Assembly: GCA_910588155.1 (NCBI GenBank)
Contig: CAJUPB010000003.1
Coordinates: 107,083-171,082, forward strand
DNA length: 64,000 bases
From: an uncultured Christensenellaceae bacterium
Lineage (GTDB): Bacteria; Bacillota; Clostridia; Christensenellales; Pumilibacteraceae
Direction: 5' to 3'
Shown here: positions 21,529 to 30,001 of the stretch, piece after piece
Layout of the letters: each line of letters opens with the position of its first letter
How positions within the stretch are numbered: position 1 is the stretch's first letter
Notes under the pieces: generated by a model
Told to the model about the DNA's origin: nothing
Database searches by the model: none
What the model saw: only the letters and a program-made list of their open reading frames with translations
Made by a program: the position numbers and the translations under genes

Positions 21529-24033
21529 TTACTCTTCGCCGCCCTCTTCGACTTCGGGTTCGGGCGCGGCAACGGCAACGCAGACCACGCTGCCCTGACC
21601 TTTGAGCTTCATAATGCGAACGCCCTGCGTGTCCCTGCTTATCTTGGAAATCTCTTTGGCTCTCATTCTGATTATGATACCGTTGTCGGCAATCAACATC
21701 AAGTCGTCGTCGGGATTTATCTGTTTGAGATTTACGAGACGACCCGTCTTCTGCGTGAATATGCCTGCCTTGATACCTTTGCCCGCACGCGACTGCAAGC
21801 GGTAGTCGTTCAAATCGGTACGTTTGCCGTAACCGTACTGCGACACGGTTATGATTTCGTGTCCGGGTTTTATGACGGTCATATCGACAACTTCTTCGTC
21901 GTCCGTAATCTTCATTGCTCTCACGCCGCGGGTATCTCTGCCCATAACGCGGACGTCGTCTTCGGCAAATCTTATGCACTTGCCGGACGAGGACGCAATC
22001 AAAATCTCGTCTCTGCCGTTTGTCTGCTGAACGCCGATAAGCTCGTCGTCTTCCGCAAGTTTGATGGCGATTTTTCCGACTTTTCGTATGGAAACAAATT
22101 CGGTCAGCGACGTCTTTTTAATCATACCGCGCTTGGTCGCCATTATGAGATTGCCGAGGTAGTTATCCTCTTCTATCCTTATGACGGCGTTGACTTTTTC
22201 TCCGTCTTCGAGATTCAAGAGATTGACTATGGCTCTGCCGCGCGCCGTCTTTTCCGCCTCGGGCACTTCGTATGCCTTTATCGCGTAAACCTTGCCGAAG
22301 TTCGTGAAGAACAGCAAGTCGTCGTGCGTGCAGGTAACGAACATCGTTTCCACGAAGTCTTCTTCTTTCGGCTTATGCGCGGTCACACCCTTGCCGCCGC
22401 GGTGCTGCGTGCGGTATTCGGCTTTCGGAAGGCGTTTGACGTAGCCGAAGTGAGTCATAGAGATGACGACGTCTTCGCGTTCGATTAAGTCGCCGATGTC
22501 TATTTCGTCGTAATCCACGCAAATTTGCGTTCTTCTCGGCACGCCGTATTTGTTTTTTATTTCTTCCAGCTCGGTTTTGACAATCTCCAACACGCGTTTC
22601 GGCGAGGCTATTATGCTCTTCAAGTCCGCAATCAGCAATTGCAACTGCGCCAAATCGTTTTTAATCGACTCGATTTCCAAGCTGGTCAATCTCTGCAAGC
22701 GCATTTCGAGTATGGCGTTCGCCTGTTTGTCGGACAGGTAGAACTCCGCCATCAACTTCTCCGCCGCTTCGAACTTGTCGCGGCTGCTCTTGATTATCTT
22801 TATGACCTTGTCGATATTCGTGAGAGCTTTTACAAGACCCTCCAAAATATGTTCGCGTTCCTGTGCCTTATCCAAATCGTACTTGGTTCTGCGCAGCACG
22901 ACTTCTTTCTGATGTTCGAGATAGTGGTACAGAATTTCCTTGATATTCAATATTTTGGGCTCGCCGTTCACGAGAGCAAGGAAAGTTATACCGCCGGAAG
23001 TCTGCAAGTTGGTATGCTTATACAGCGTGTTCAGCACGACCTGTGCCTGCGCGTCCCTCTTTATCTCTATGACTATACGCAAGCCGTCTCTGTCGGATTC
23101 CTCGTTTATGGCGCTTATGCCTTCCACACGCTTATCCTTGACGAGATTCGCCATACTCTTTATGAGTTCTGCTTTATTGACTTGATACGGAAGTTCGGTC
23201 ACGACTATGCGCTGGCGGGGCTGTCCGCCCTCTTTCGACGTATACTCTTCTATCTCGCACTTCGAGCGGATAACGACTCCGCCGTGCCCCGTACGATAAG
23301 CGCAACGCAAGTTGGCTCTGCCCATTATGGTGCCGCCCGTCGGATAGTCGGGACCGGGAATAAAGCCTATAATTTCGTCCACGGTTATGTCGGGATTGTC
23401 TATGAGCGCCTGCACGGCGTTTATGACTTCGACGAGGTTATGCGGCGGGATATTCGTCGCCATACCTACGGCTATACCGTCGCTGCCGTTTACAAGCAGG
23501 TTCGGGAATCTCGACGGCAAAACGGTGGGCTGCTGCAAGGTATCGTCGAAATTCGGATACCAATCGACGGTTTCCTTATCGATGTCGCGCAACATTTCCG
23601 ACGCGATTTTAGCAAGGCGCGCTTCCGTGTAACGCATAGCCGCGGGAGGGTCGCCGTCCACGCTGCCGAAGTTTCCGTGACCGTCCACGAGCGGATGGTT
23701 TATGGAGAAGTCCTGCGCCAAACGAACGAGAGCGTCGTATACGGAGCTGTCGCCGTGCGGGTGATATTTACCCAAAACGTCACCGACTATACGCGCGCAT
23801 TTTCTGTGCGGTTTATCGGAAAACAGGTTCAACTCTCCCATCGAATACAGTATTCTGCGGTGAACGGGTTTCAATCCGTCTCTGACGTCGGGTATGGCGC
23901 GGGAAACGTTGACCGCCATTGCGTACGCAATGAACGACGTCTTCATTTCGTCCACGACTTGGCGGCGGACAATCTTGGTTTTATCTACGTGCTTAATCTC
24001 GTCGTCCGAGAATTTTCTCTTTCTTTCTGCCAT
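21529..24033 (-). CDS. gyrA: DNA gyrase subunit A
   Basis: The 834-residue subunit that cuts and rejoins DNA during negative supercoiling. The winged-helix/tower region contains the catalytic Tyr135 in AAMRYTEARLA. The quinolone-determining region reads HPHGDSSVYDALVR with Ser96 and Asp100, the residues found in drug-susceptible enzymes. The C-terminal beta-pinwheel carries the GyrA box QHRGGKG, which identifies gyrase and not topoisomerase IV, and the tail is acidic. The gene starts 12 nt after gyrB ends and is in the same operon. Confidence 0.98.
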   Translation of the reverse strand: MAERKRKFSDDEIKHVDKTKIVRRQVVDEMKTSFIAYAMAVNVSRAIPDVRDGLKPVHRRILYSMGELNLFSDKPHRKCARIVGDVLGKYHPHGDSSVYDALVRLAQDFSINHPLVDGHGNFGSVDGDPPAAMRYTEARLAKIASEMLRDIDKETVDWYPNFDDTLQQPTVLPSRFPNLLVNGSDGIAVGMATNIPPHNLVEVINAVQALIDNPDITVDEIIGFIPGPDYPTGGTIMGRANLRCAYRTGHGGVVIRSKCEIEEYTSKEGGQPRQRIVVTELPYQVNKAELIKSMANLVKDKRVEGISAINEESDRDGLRIVIEIKRDAQAQVVLNTLYKHTNLQTSGGITFLALVNGEPKILNIKEILYHYLEHQKEVVLRRTKYDLDKAQEREHILEGLVKALTNIDKVIKIIKSSRDKFEAAEKLMAEFYLSDKQANAILEMRLQRLTSLEIESIKNDLAQLQLLIADLKSIIASPKRVLEIVKTELEEIKNKYGVPRRTQICVDYDEIDIGDLIEREDVVISMTHFGYVKRLPKAEYRTQHRGGKGVTAHKPKEEDFVETMFVTCTHDDLLFFTNFGKVYAIKAYEVPEAEKTARGRAIVNLLNLEDGEKVNAVIRIEEDNYLGNLIMATKRGMIKKTSLTEFVSIRKVGKIAIKLAEDDELIGVQQTNGRDEILIASSSGKCIRFAEDDVRVMGRDTRGVRAMKITDDEEVVDMTVIKPGHEIITVSQYGYGKRTDLNDYRLQSRAGKGIKAGIFTQKTGRLVNLKQINPDDDLMLIADNGIIIRMRAKEISKISRDTQGVRIMKLKGQGSVVCVAVAAPEPEVEEGGEE

Positions 24034-24045
24034 TTCACACCTCTG

Positions 24046-25956
24046 TTATATATCCAACTCTTTGACGAGCTTTGCGTTTTCTTCGATAAACTGTCTGCGC
24101 ATTTCCGGCATTTCGCCCATAAGCACGGTGAAGATTTCGTCCGCTTCGAAAGCGTCGTCCATAGTCACCTGCACAAGCGTGCGGAACTCGGGATTCATTG
24201 TCGTGTTCCAAAGCTGTTCCGCGTTCATTTCTCCGAGACCTTTATAACGCTGTACGTCGCAGCCCTTTCTGCCGAGACTGTCCAACGTTTCGTTGAGCTC
24301 GGGGTCGGAATAGCAATACGTATCTTTTTTATTCTTTGTGACTTTGTACAACGGCGGCTGCGCGATGAACACGTGTCCCTTTTCTATGAGCGGACGCATA
24401 TAGCGGAAGAAGAAAGTCAGCAAAAGAATTCTGATATGGCTGCCGTCGACGTCGGCATCGGTCATACAGATAATCTTGTCGTAACGCAGTTTGCTTTCGT
24501 CGAACTCATCTCCGACTCCGCAACCGAAGGCGGTTATCATATTTTTGATTTCCGCATTTTCCAGCACTTTGCCGAGCCTGGCTTTTTCCACGTTCAATAT
24601 TTTACCGCGCAACGGCAATATTGCCTGAAACCGACGGTCTCTGCCCTGCTTTGCCGTACCGCCTGCGCTGTCTCCCTCGACGATATAAATCTCGCAGTGC
24701 GCGGCGTCTTTATCTGTACAATCCGCAAGTTTGCCGGGCAATGTGGTGCTTTCAAGCACGCCCTTTCTTCTCGTGAGTTCTCTTGCGTTTCTTGCGGCGT
24801 CGCGTGCTCTCTGCGCCGTTATGCCCTTCAAGACAAGCTCTTTGCCTTCTTTCGGGTTTTCTTCGAGATATGTTCCGAAGCCCTCCGTCAGCGCGCGTTC
24901 CACGATTCCGCGCATTTCGGAGTTGCCGAGTTTGGTCTTGGTCTGTCCCTCGAACTGCGGCTCGGTAAGTTTTACCGACACGATTGCCGTCAGACCTTCG
25001 CGCACGTCGTCGCCCGTCAGCTTCTCCTCGTCCTTTATGAGGTTGGCTTTGTGTGCGTAATCGTTTATGATTTTCGTAAGCGCATTTTTGAAACCGACAA
25101 GGTGGGTTCCGCCCTCTTCCGTGTTTATATTGTTTGCATACGAATATATAATCTCGTTATAGCTGTCGTTGTACTGCATCGCGATTTCCACGGTGCTGTC
25201 CTTATATTTTTCCTCGAAGTATATCGCATTTTCGAACATAGTTTCTTTCGAGCGATTGAGATATTCGACGAAGTCGAGAATGCCGCCCTCGTAACAGAAC
25301 GTTTCCTCCTTCTCTTTGCCCCTGCGTTCGTCTTTCAAAACTATTTTTACGCCCTTGTTCAGATATGCGACCTCGCGCAGGCGGGTTCTAATCATATCGT
25401 AGGAGAACTCTATCGTTTCGAAAATTTCGTCATCGGGGAAGAACGTGACTTTCGTGCCCGTCTTATCCGTCTTGCCCACTTCGGCAAGCGCGCGCATAGG
25501 TACGCCGCGATTATATTTCTGACGATAAATCTTGCCGTTCTTGTACACCTCGACTTCCAACCACTCGGAAAGAGCGTTGACAACGGACAGACCGACGCCG
25601 TGCAAACCGCCGGACACCTTATATCCGCCTCCGCCGAATTTGCCGCCCGCGTGCAGTTTGGTCAAAACGACCTGCACCGCAGAAACTTTTTCTTTCGGGT
25701 GAATGTCGATGGGTATGCCTCTGCCGTTGTCCGTGACGGAAACGGCGCCCTCTTTGGTTATTTCCACGACAATCGTATCGCAGAAACCCGCGAGCGCTTC
25801 GTCCACGCTGTTGTCCACAATCTCGACTATGAGGTGATGCAAACCCCTCTCGTCCGTCGAGCCGATGTACATACCGGGGCGTTTTCTGACCGGTTCCAGA
25901 CCTTCCAGCACCTGTATTTCGCTGGAATCGTACTTATTGTCCACCTTTTTTGCCAT
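24046..25956 (-). CDS. gyrB: DNA gyrase subunit B
   Basis: The 636-residue ATPase subunit of gyrase. The GHKL ATP-binding region shows EIVDNSVDEALAG and DNGRGIPIDIH. The TOPRIM domain has EGDSAGGTAKQGRDR and the metal-binding DADVDGSHIRILLL. The C-terminal block is LGEMNAEQLWNTTM. I choose ATG 25956, preceded by AAGGAG about 10 nt upstream; the 25-residue extension to 26031 crosses the promoter. First gene of gyrB-gyrA. Confidence 0.98.
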   Translation of the reverse strand: MAKKVDNKYDSSEIQVLEGLEPVRKRPGMYIGSTDERGLHHLIVEIVDNSVDEALAGFCDTIVVEITKEGAVSVTDNGRGIPIDIHPKEKVSAVQVVLTKLHAGGKFGGGGYKVSGGLHGVGLSVVNALSEWLEVEVYKNGKIYRQKYNRGVPMRALAEVGKTDKTGTKVTFFPDDEIFETIEFSYDMIRTRLREVAYLNKGVKIVLKDERRGKEKEETFCYEGGILDFVEYLNRSKETMFENAIYFEEKYKDSTVEIAMQYNDSYNEIIYSYANNINTEEGGTHLVGFKNALTKIINDYAHKANLIKDEEKLTGDDVREGLTAIVSVKLTEPQFEGQTKTKLGNSEMRGIVERALTEGFGTYLEENPKEGKELVLKGITAQRARDAARNARELTRRKGVLESTTLPGKLADCTDKDAAHCEIYIVEGDSAGGTAKQGRDRRFQAILPLRGKILNVEKARLGKVLENAEIKNMITAFGCGVGDEFDESKLRYDKIICMTDADVDGSHIRILLLTFFFRYMRPLIEKGHVFIAQPPLYKVTKNKKDTYCYSDPELNETLDSLGRKGCDVQRYKGLGEMNAEQLWNTTMNPEFRTLVQVTMDDAFEADEIFTVLMGEMPEMRRQFIEENAKLVKELDI

Positions 25957-25998
25957 ACTGTTTTCTCCTTGTTTTTTGACCCGCAGGCTCATAATACG

Positions 25999-26004
25999 AT
26001 TATA
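25999..26004 (-). promoter_or_regulatory. gyrB extended -10 promoter
   Basis: Minus-strand TATAAT (26004-25999) is preceded by TGG. The -35 position (26027-26022, TTTATT) is poor, so this appears to be an extended -10 type promoter lying right after the upstream terminator. Confidence 0.6.
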
Positions 26005-26012
26005 CCACAAAC

Positions 26013-26048
26013 GGCAAAAAAAATAAAGCAAAACGAGGTCGGTTTTGC
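26013..26048 (-). terminator. Terminator of the large extracytoplasmic protein gene
   Basis: Minus-strand GCAAAAC (26048-26042) pairs with GTTTTGC (26034-26028) around a 7-nt loop, then a T-rich run to 26013. Confidence 0.85.
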
Positions 26049-26181
26049 CTTATTTTTGTCGTTATTTTTTATATGTGTGTCGTATAACGCCGTCAAACGG
26101 GCATACAAGCCGTAAAATCTTTTTGCGCCTTCCCCACACTGTTTCGTAAAACGCGTGTTTAAACGCAATTTTTACCTTTCG

Positions 26182-28425
26182 TCACTCGAAAGAAATGCTT
26201 ATGACCCTTTTACAGCCGCCTGCGGTTACCGCCAGCAATCTCGACTTGTCCCTGCGATATGCCGCCACCGTTTCGCCCGTATCCTCGTCGTAAACATAGC
26301 TTTTCATAAATGCGAAGCCGCCGCTTTCTTCGGGAACGAACGTAACGTCTTTGAGAATTACTCTGCCGCGATTGTTCATTACCTCAATCGAGCCGTCGAC
26401 GGACTTGCCCATCGTCAAACCCTCCGTCGATTGCAACTCCGCATATATTTTTCCCAATCTCTTGCCGTAAAAGTCGGCTTGGAAATAAGTCGGAGCATAG
26501 TCGCCTCTCGTATCCTTTCCGTCCACGCTGGCAATCACAAAGCCGTCGTGAAGTTTCATCTGTCTGAACGTCGGCGACAGAGTGACTTTTCCGCCGTCTA
26601 TGATTCCGTAAAGACCGCTCTGTTTGTTTCTGAAAGCAAACGTGTTTTCGCCTTTCTCGGTTATCTCCACGCCGCCTTCCATTCTGCGCTCGTCGGATAT
26701 CGAACCGTCGTTCAAATCTATTATCGTAATGCCGTCCGAACGTATGGCAACGGCGTAACTGTTTAGGCGACTGAATTCCATATCGTCGAACTTTACGGGA
26801 ATTTCCTTTCCTTTTGACACGATATTTATCTTGTTCTCGCCGACCACAAACAGCTGTGACTGCGAAACGCTTATGCTTTCGCCGTCTTTCAGCGAAAATT
26901 CGCCTATCTTATTTCTGTTTTTATACAGGTTATACCTGCCGTCCGACAAGGTTTCCAAAACAAAGAAATTTTTTTCGTCGGTGCAATATCTTATTTCCAC
27001 AACCGAATCAAGCGCGACTTCTATCTCACCGCGAGGCAAGATTATTTTTTTCTTGCCGTCCGCAACTTCGGCGTATGCGGGCAGATAGGCGTCGATGACC
27101 TGCGGCGATTTCAAATTCGTCTTTCTGTCTTTCGAGCGGAAAAACGCATCGAATATTTCGGTTTTTTCGCTTGTCTGCGTTATTATTCGGGATTCGGACG
27201 CAAGTTCGTTATTCACGACGGCTGTCACATTTTCCAAACGCAATTCCAATTTGCCGTTTTCATACTCGTACAGTTTACCGTCTGCCACAACGCAGCGAAC
27301 CTCCGACAGATAGTACGCTCTGTTCTTTTCCTTTTCCCGTTTCAAATCGTAAAATTCTAACTTTTCGGCGCGAATGATATTGCAGTCTATATCCAACAAA
27401 TACCATTTTTCGGTTGACGACAGCTTGAAGTAAAAGACCGCTCCTCCGGTAATCTCCTCCGTTCCCGCGCCTACTTCCGCTTTTTCGCTTATTCCTTCGA
27501 AATAGAACGTATCGTCGTTCTCGTATTTAAATACCGCACGGTTGCCGTCCGTTGCCAGCACTTTGCCGTCCGCAAGCGTTTCGAAAGTTTTATATCCGAA
27601 ATCGTTTTGCAAACTGTGAGTATAACTACGTCTTCCCTCGTTGTATCCGTGAGACACGGCGCGGTTTCCTACAACGTAGTAATAGTCGTTTGCCGAGTTG
27701 TCCGCTCCCGTCGGCAACAGCCCCGCCAAAAAGGCTATTTCCCTCAAATCAGAACCGTAAGTGCGGCAGTCCGTTCCGCGCCCGACGGTCAAAAAGCCGT
27801 CTGCGGCATAACTGTTTTGGTCGGGCGAAAACGGAAGATTGAACGTCTTGAAATCTGCGGTGTCGACTGCCGCAAACTTTCCGTCTTTGTCCGTATAGGC
27901 GACATACGAATCGCCGAATGCTTCGTAGAAATTTTCGAAATCCGAATAAAACAGCGGCTTGCCCGTAAATTTTTCGTTCTTTCCGTGGTAATTGCGAACG
28001 GTAAACTCTCCCTTCTCGGCATCCGTTTTGACGGCTACGCGACAGAATCCCGACGACGGGATTAACGGTTCGAAGTCGCCGCCGAACTCGATTTCCACCG
28101 AGCCGTCGGTGCGAACATATCCCCACCCTTTGCCGTCGGTATTTATAAAATAAAACCGACCCTCGCCGGAGTATTCGAGCTGTCCGAAAGCTCTGGAAAT
28201 AGCGTCACCGCCGCGATACAGCTGCCATTTACCGCCTTTCATAGTTATATAGGCGTTGTCGTACATAGCGTCCCCGACATAGTCGAATTCCGCGCCGTAG
28301 ACCTCCGTCTTTATATCGGTATCCAACAATGCCAGAGCTATTATCCAAATAATGGCGCCCATAATGAGAGCGAACGCCGCCACTCCGATAACTATTTTCA
28401 ATTTTAGCGTCAGCTTTTTTTTCAA
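26182..28425 (-). CDS. Large membrane-anchored extracytoplasmic protein, unknown
   Basis: A 747-residue protein with a short Lys-rich N-terminus and one transmembrane helix at about 10-32, followed by about 710 residues predicted outside the membrane. The ectodomain consists of many short beta segments with recurring patterns such as GWGYVRTDG, KWQLYRGG, YLLDIDCN and LYGIIDGGKV, suggestive of a WG-repeat or beta-propeller architecture. The likely start is TTG 28425, where AAGGAG lies 7 nt upstream. It has its own promoter and terminator. No catalytic motif was found; a surface or sensory role is only a guess. Confidence 0.7.
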   Translation of the reverse strand: MKKKLTLKLKIVIGVAAFALIMGAIIWIIALALLDTDIKTEVYGAEFDYVGDAMYDNAYITMKGGKWQLYRGGDAISRAFGQLEYSGEGRFYFINTDGKGWGYVRTDGSVEIEFGGDFEPLIPSSGFCRVAVKTDAEKGEFTVRNYHGKNEKFTGKPLFYSDFENFYEAFGDSYVAYTDKDGKFAAVDTADFKTFNLPFSPDQNSYAADGFLTVGRGTDCRTYGSDLREIAFLAGLLPTGADNSANDYYYVVGNRAVSHGYNEGRRSYTHSLQNDFGYKTFETLADGKVLATDGNRAVFKYENDDTFYFEGISEKAEVGAGTEEITGGAVFYFKLSSTEKWYLLDIDCNIIRAEKLEFYDLKREKEKNRAYYLSEVRCVVADGKLYEYENGKLELRLENVTAVVNNELASESRIITQTSEKTEIFDAFFRSKDRKTNLKSPQVIDAYLPAYAEVADGKKKIILPRGEIEVALDSVVEIRYCTDEKNFFVLETLSDGRYNLYKNRNKIGEFSLKDGESISVSQSQLFVVGENKINIVSKGKEIPVKFDDMEFSRLNSYAVAIRSDGITIIDLNDGSISDERRMEGGVEITEKGENTFAFRNKQSGLYGIIDGGKVTLSPTFRQMKLHDGFVIASVDGKDTRGDYAPTYFQADFYGKRLGKIYAELQSTEGLTMGKSVDGSIEVMNNRGRVILKDVTFVPEESGGFAFMKSYVYDEDTGETVAAYRRDKSRLLAVTAGGCKRVISISFE

Positions 28426-28539
28426 GAATTCGCTCCTTAATCTCTTCCGCACACTTCTTTGTATTATTCCCGTTTTTTGACGCTATCCTACCTATGCCGC
28501 ACAATAAAATCGGGAAACGCAAAAACTTTCCGTATACAT

Positions 28540-28568
28540 ATTTTAGCACAAAGCGGATAAAATGGCAA
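28540..28568 (-). promoter_or_regulatory. Promoter of the large extracytoplasmic protein gene
   Basis: TTGCCA (28568-28563) and TAAAAT (28545-28540), 17 nt apart, with TGC extended -10. The leader is about 110 nt. Confidence 0.75.
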
Positions 28569-28621
28569 GCATTTCTTTATATCGACTTTTTACTCGCCGT
28601 CTGCGATTTCGGAATAAAGAA

Positions 28622-28647
28622 AACTCCCCGAAATGTTTCGGGGAGTT
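28622..28647 (-). terminator. str operon terminator after tuf
   Basis: A 12-bp stem, AACTCCCCGAAA with TTTCGGGGAGTT, followed on the minus strand by TTTTCTTTAT. Confidence 0.9.
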
Positions 28648-28682
28648 GCTATATTGCATTTTCGAAAATAAAGTTGTTTGAC

Positions 28683-29885
28683 TTACTTTATTATCTTGGA
28701 AACGACGCCGGAACCGACCGTTCTGCCGCCTTCGCGGATAGCGAAACGAAGTCCCTGCTCTGCCGCGATGGGCGCGATAAGTTTCACGGAAATCGTGATG
28801 TTGTCGCCGGGCATAACCATTTCCACTCCCTTCGGAAGTTCGATGGTGCCGGTAACGTCGGTCGTTCTGAAATAGAACTGCGGGCGATAGCCGTTGAAGA
28901 ACGGGGTATGACGTCCGCCCTCTTCCTTTTTAAGGACGTAAATCTGTCCTTCGAACTCGGTGTGCGGCGTGATGCTGCCGGGTTTTGCGATAACCTGTCC
29001 GCGCTCGATTTCCTTCTTGTCTACGCCGCGAAGAAGCACGCCTGCGTTGTCGCCTGCCATTGCCGCGTCGAGAGACTTTCTGAACATCTCTATACCGGTA
29101 ACGACGGAGCTTCTCGTAGCCTTGATACCTACTATTTCGACGGGGTCGCCGACCTTTATCTGTCCGCGCTCGACTCTGCCGGTTGCAACGGTGCCGCGGC
29201 CGGTAATCGTGAACACGTCTTCGACAGGCATAAGGAACGGCTTGTCGGTGTCGCGCTGCGGGTCGGGAATCCACTTGTCGACGGCGTCCATCAACTCGAA
29301 TACGCACTTGCATTCCTCACCGTCTACGTTGCCGTTGGAAGCAGCTTCCAAAGCCTTGACCGCGCTGCCGCGAATAATCGGAGTGTCGTCGCCGGGGAAT
29401 TCGTACTGCGTCAAAAGGTCTCTGATTTCCATTTCGACGAGGTCCAAAAGTTCGGGGTCGTCCACAAGGTCGGTCTTGTTCATAAAGACGACAATCTTGG
29501 GAACGCCGACCTGACGGGCAAGCAGTATATGCTCGCGAGTCTGGGGCATCGGACCGTCGGTTGCCGCAACAACGAGGATTGCGCCGTCCATCTGTGCCGC
29601 GCCGGTTATCATATTCTTGACGTAGTCCGCGTGACCCGGGCAGTCGACGTGAGCGTAGTGACGGTTCTGCGTGGAATACTCAACGTGAGCCGTGTTTATC
29701 GTGATACCTCTTGCTTTCTCCTCGGGAGCGGAGTCGATTTGGTCGTACCTCATTTTCTCCGAAAGACCCTTGGCAGACAGCGTCATTGTGATAGCCGCAG
29801 TAAGAGTGGTCTTACCGTGGTCGACGTGACCGATAGTACCTATGTTTACGTGCGGTTTGCTTCTGTCGAATTTAGCTTTTGCCAT
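28683..29885 (-). CDS. tuf: Elongation factor Tu
   Basis: The 400-residue GTPase that delivers aminoacyl-tRNA to the ribosome. G1 is GHVDHGKTT near residue 18, G3 is DCPGHADY, G4 is NKTD, and domains II and III follow in the standard length. The ATG at 29885 follows GGAGG. It is the last gene of rpsL-rpsG-fusA-tuf, and a separate promoter in the 116-nt gap after fusA would allow extra tuf transcription. Confidence 0.99.
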   Translation of the reverse strand: MAKAKFDRSKPHVNIGTIGHVDHGKTTLTAAITMTLSAKGLSEKMRYDQIDSAPEEKARGITINTAHVEYSTQNRHYAHVDCPGHADYVKNMITGAAQMDGAILVVAATDGPMPQTREHILLARQVGVPKIVVFMNKTDLVDDPELLDLVEMEIRDLLTQYEFPGDDTPIIRGSAVKALEAASNGNVDGEECKCVFELMDAVDKWIPDPQRDTDKPFLMPVEDVFTITGRGTVATGRVERGQIKVGDPVEIVGIKATRSSVVTGIEMFRKSLDAAMAGDNAGVLLRGVDKKEIERGQVIAKPGSITPHTEFEGQIYVLKKEEGGRHTPFFNGYRPQFYFRTTDVTGTIELPKGVEMVMPGDNITISVKLIAPIAAEQGLRFAIREGGRTVGSGVVSKIIK

Positions 29886-29952
29886 ACTATTTTTGATTCC
29901 TCCATTAAAATCATTTTTGATATTATCGGGTTTTCAAGAGTCCCGCGCTCTT

Positions 29953-29981
29953 ATTATAACTGATTTTTACAAATAAGACAA
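29953..29981 (-). promoter_or_regulatory. Internal tuf promoter
   Basis: TTGTCT (29981-29976) and TATAAT (29958-29953), 17 nt apart, in the fusA-tuf gap. An AAGAG/CTCTT hairpin lies just downstream in the leader. Confidence 0.65.
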
Positions 29982-30001
29982 CCGTTTTGAACGAAAATAT
30001 T

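Noticed and set aside
22525..26115. A 1196-codon open frame on the plus strand opposite gyrA and gyrB
   Set aside because: It lies wholly antisense to two certain genes, has no ribosome site or recognisable domain, and reflects the codon bias of the real frame.
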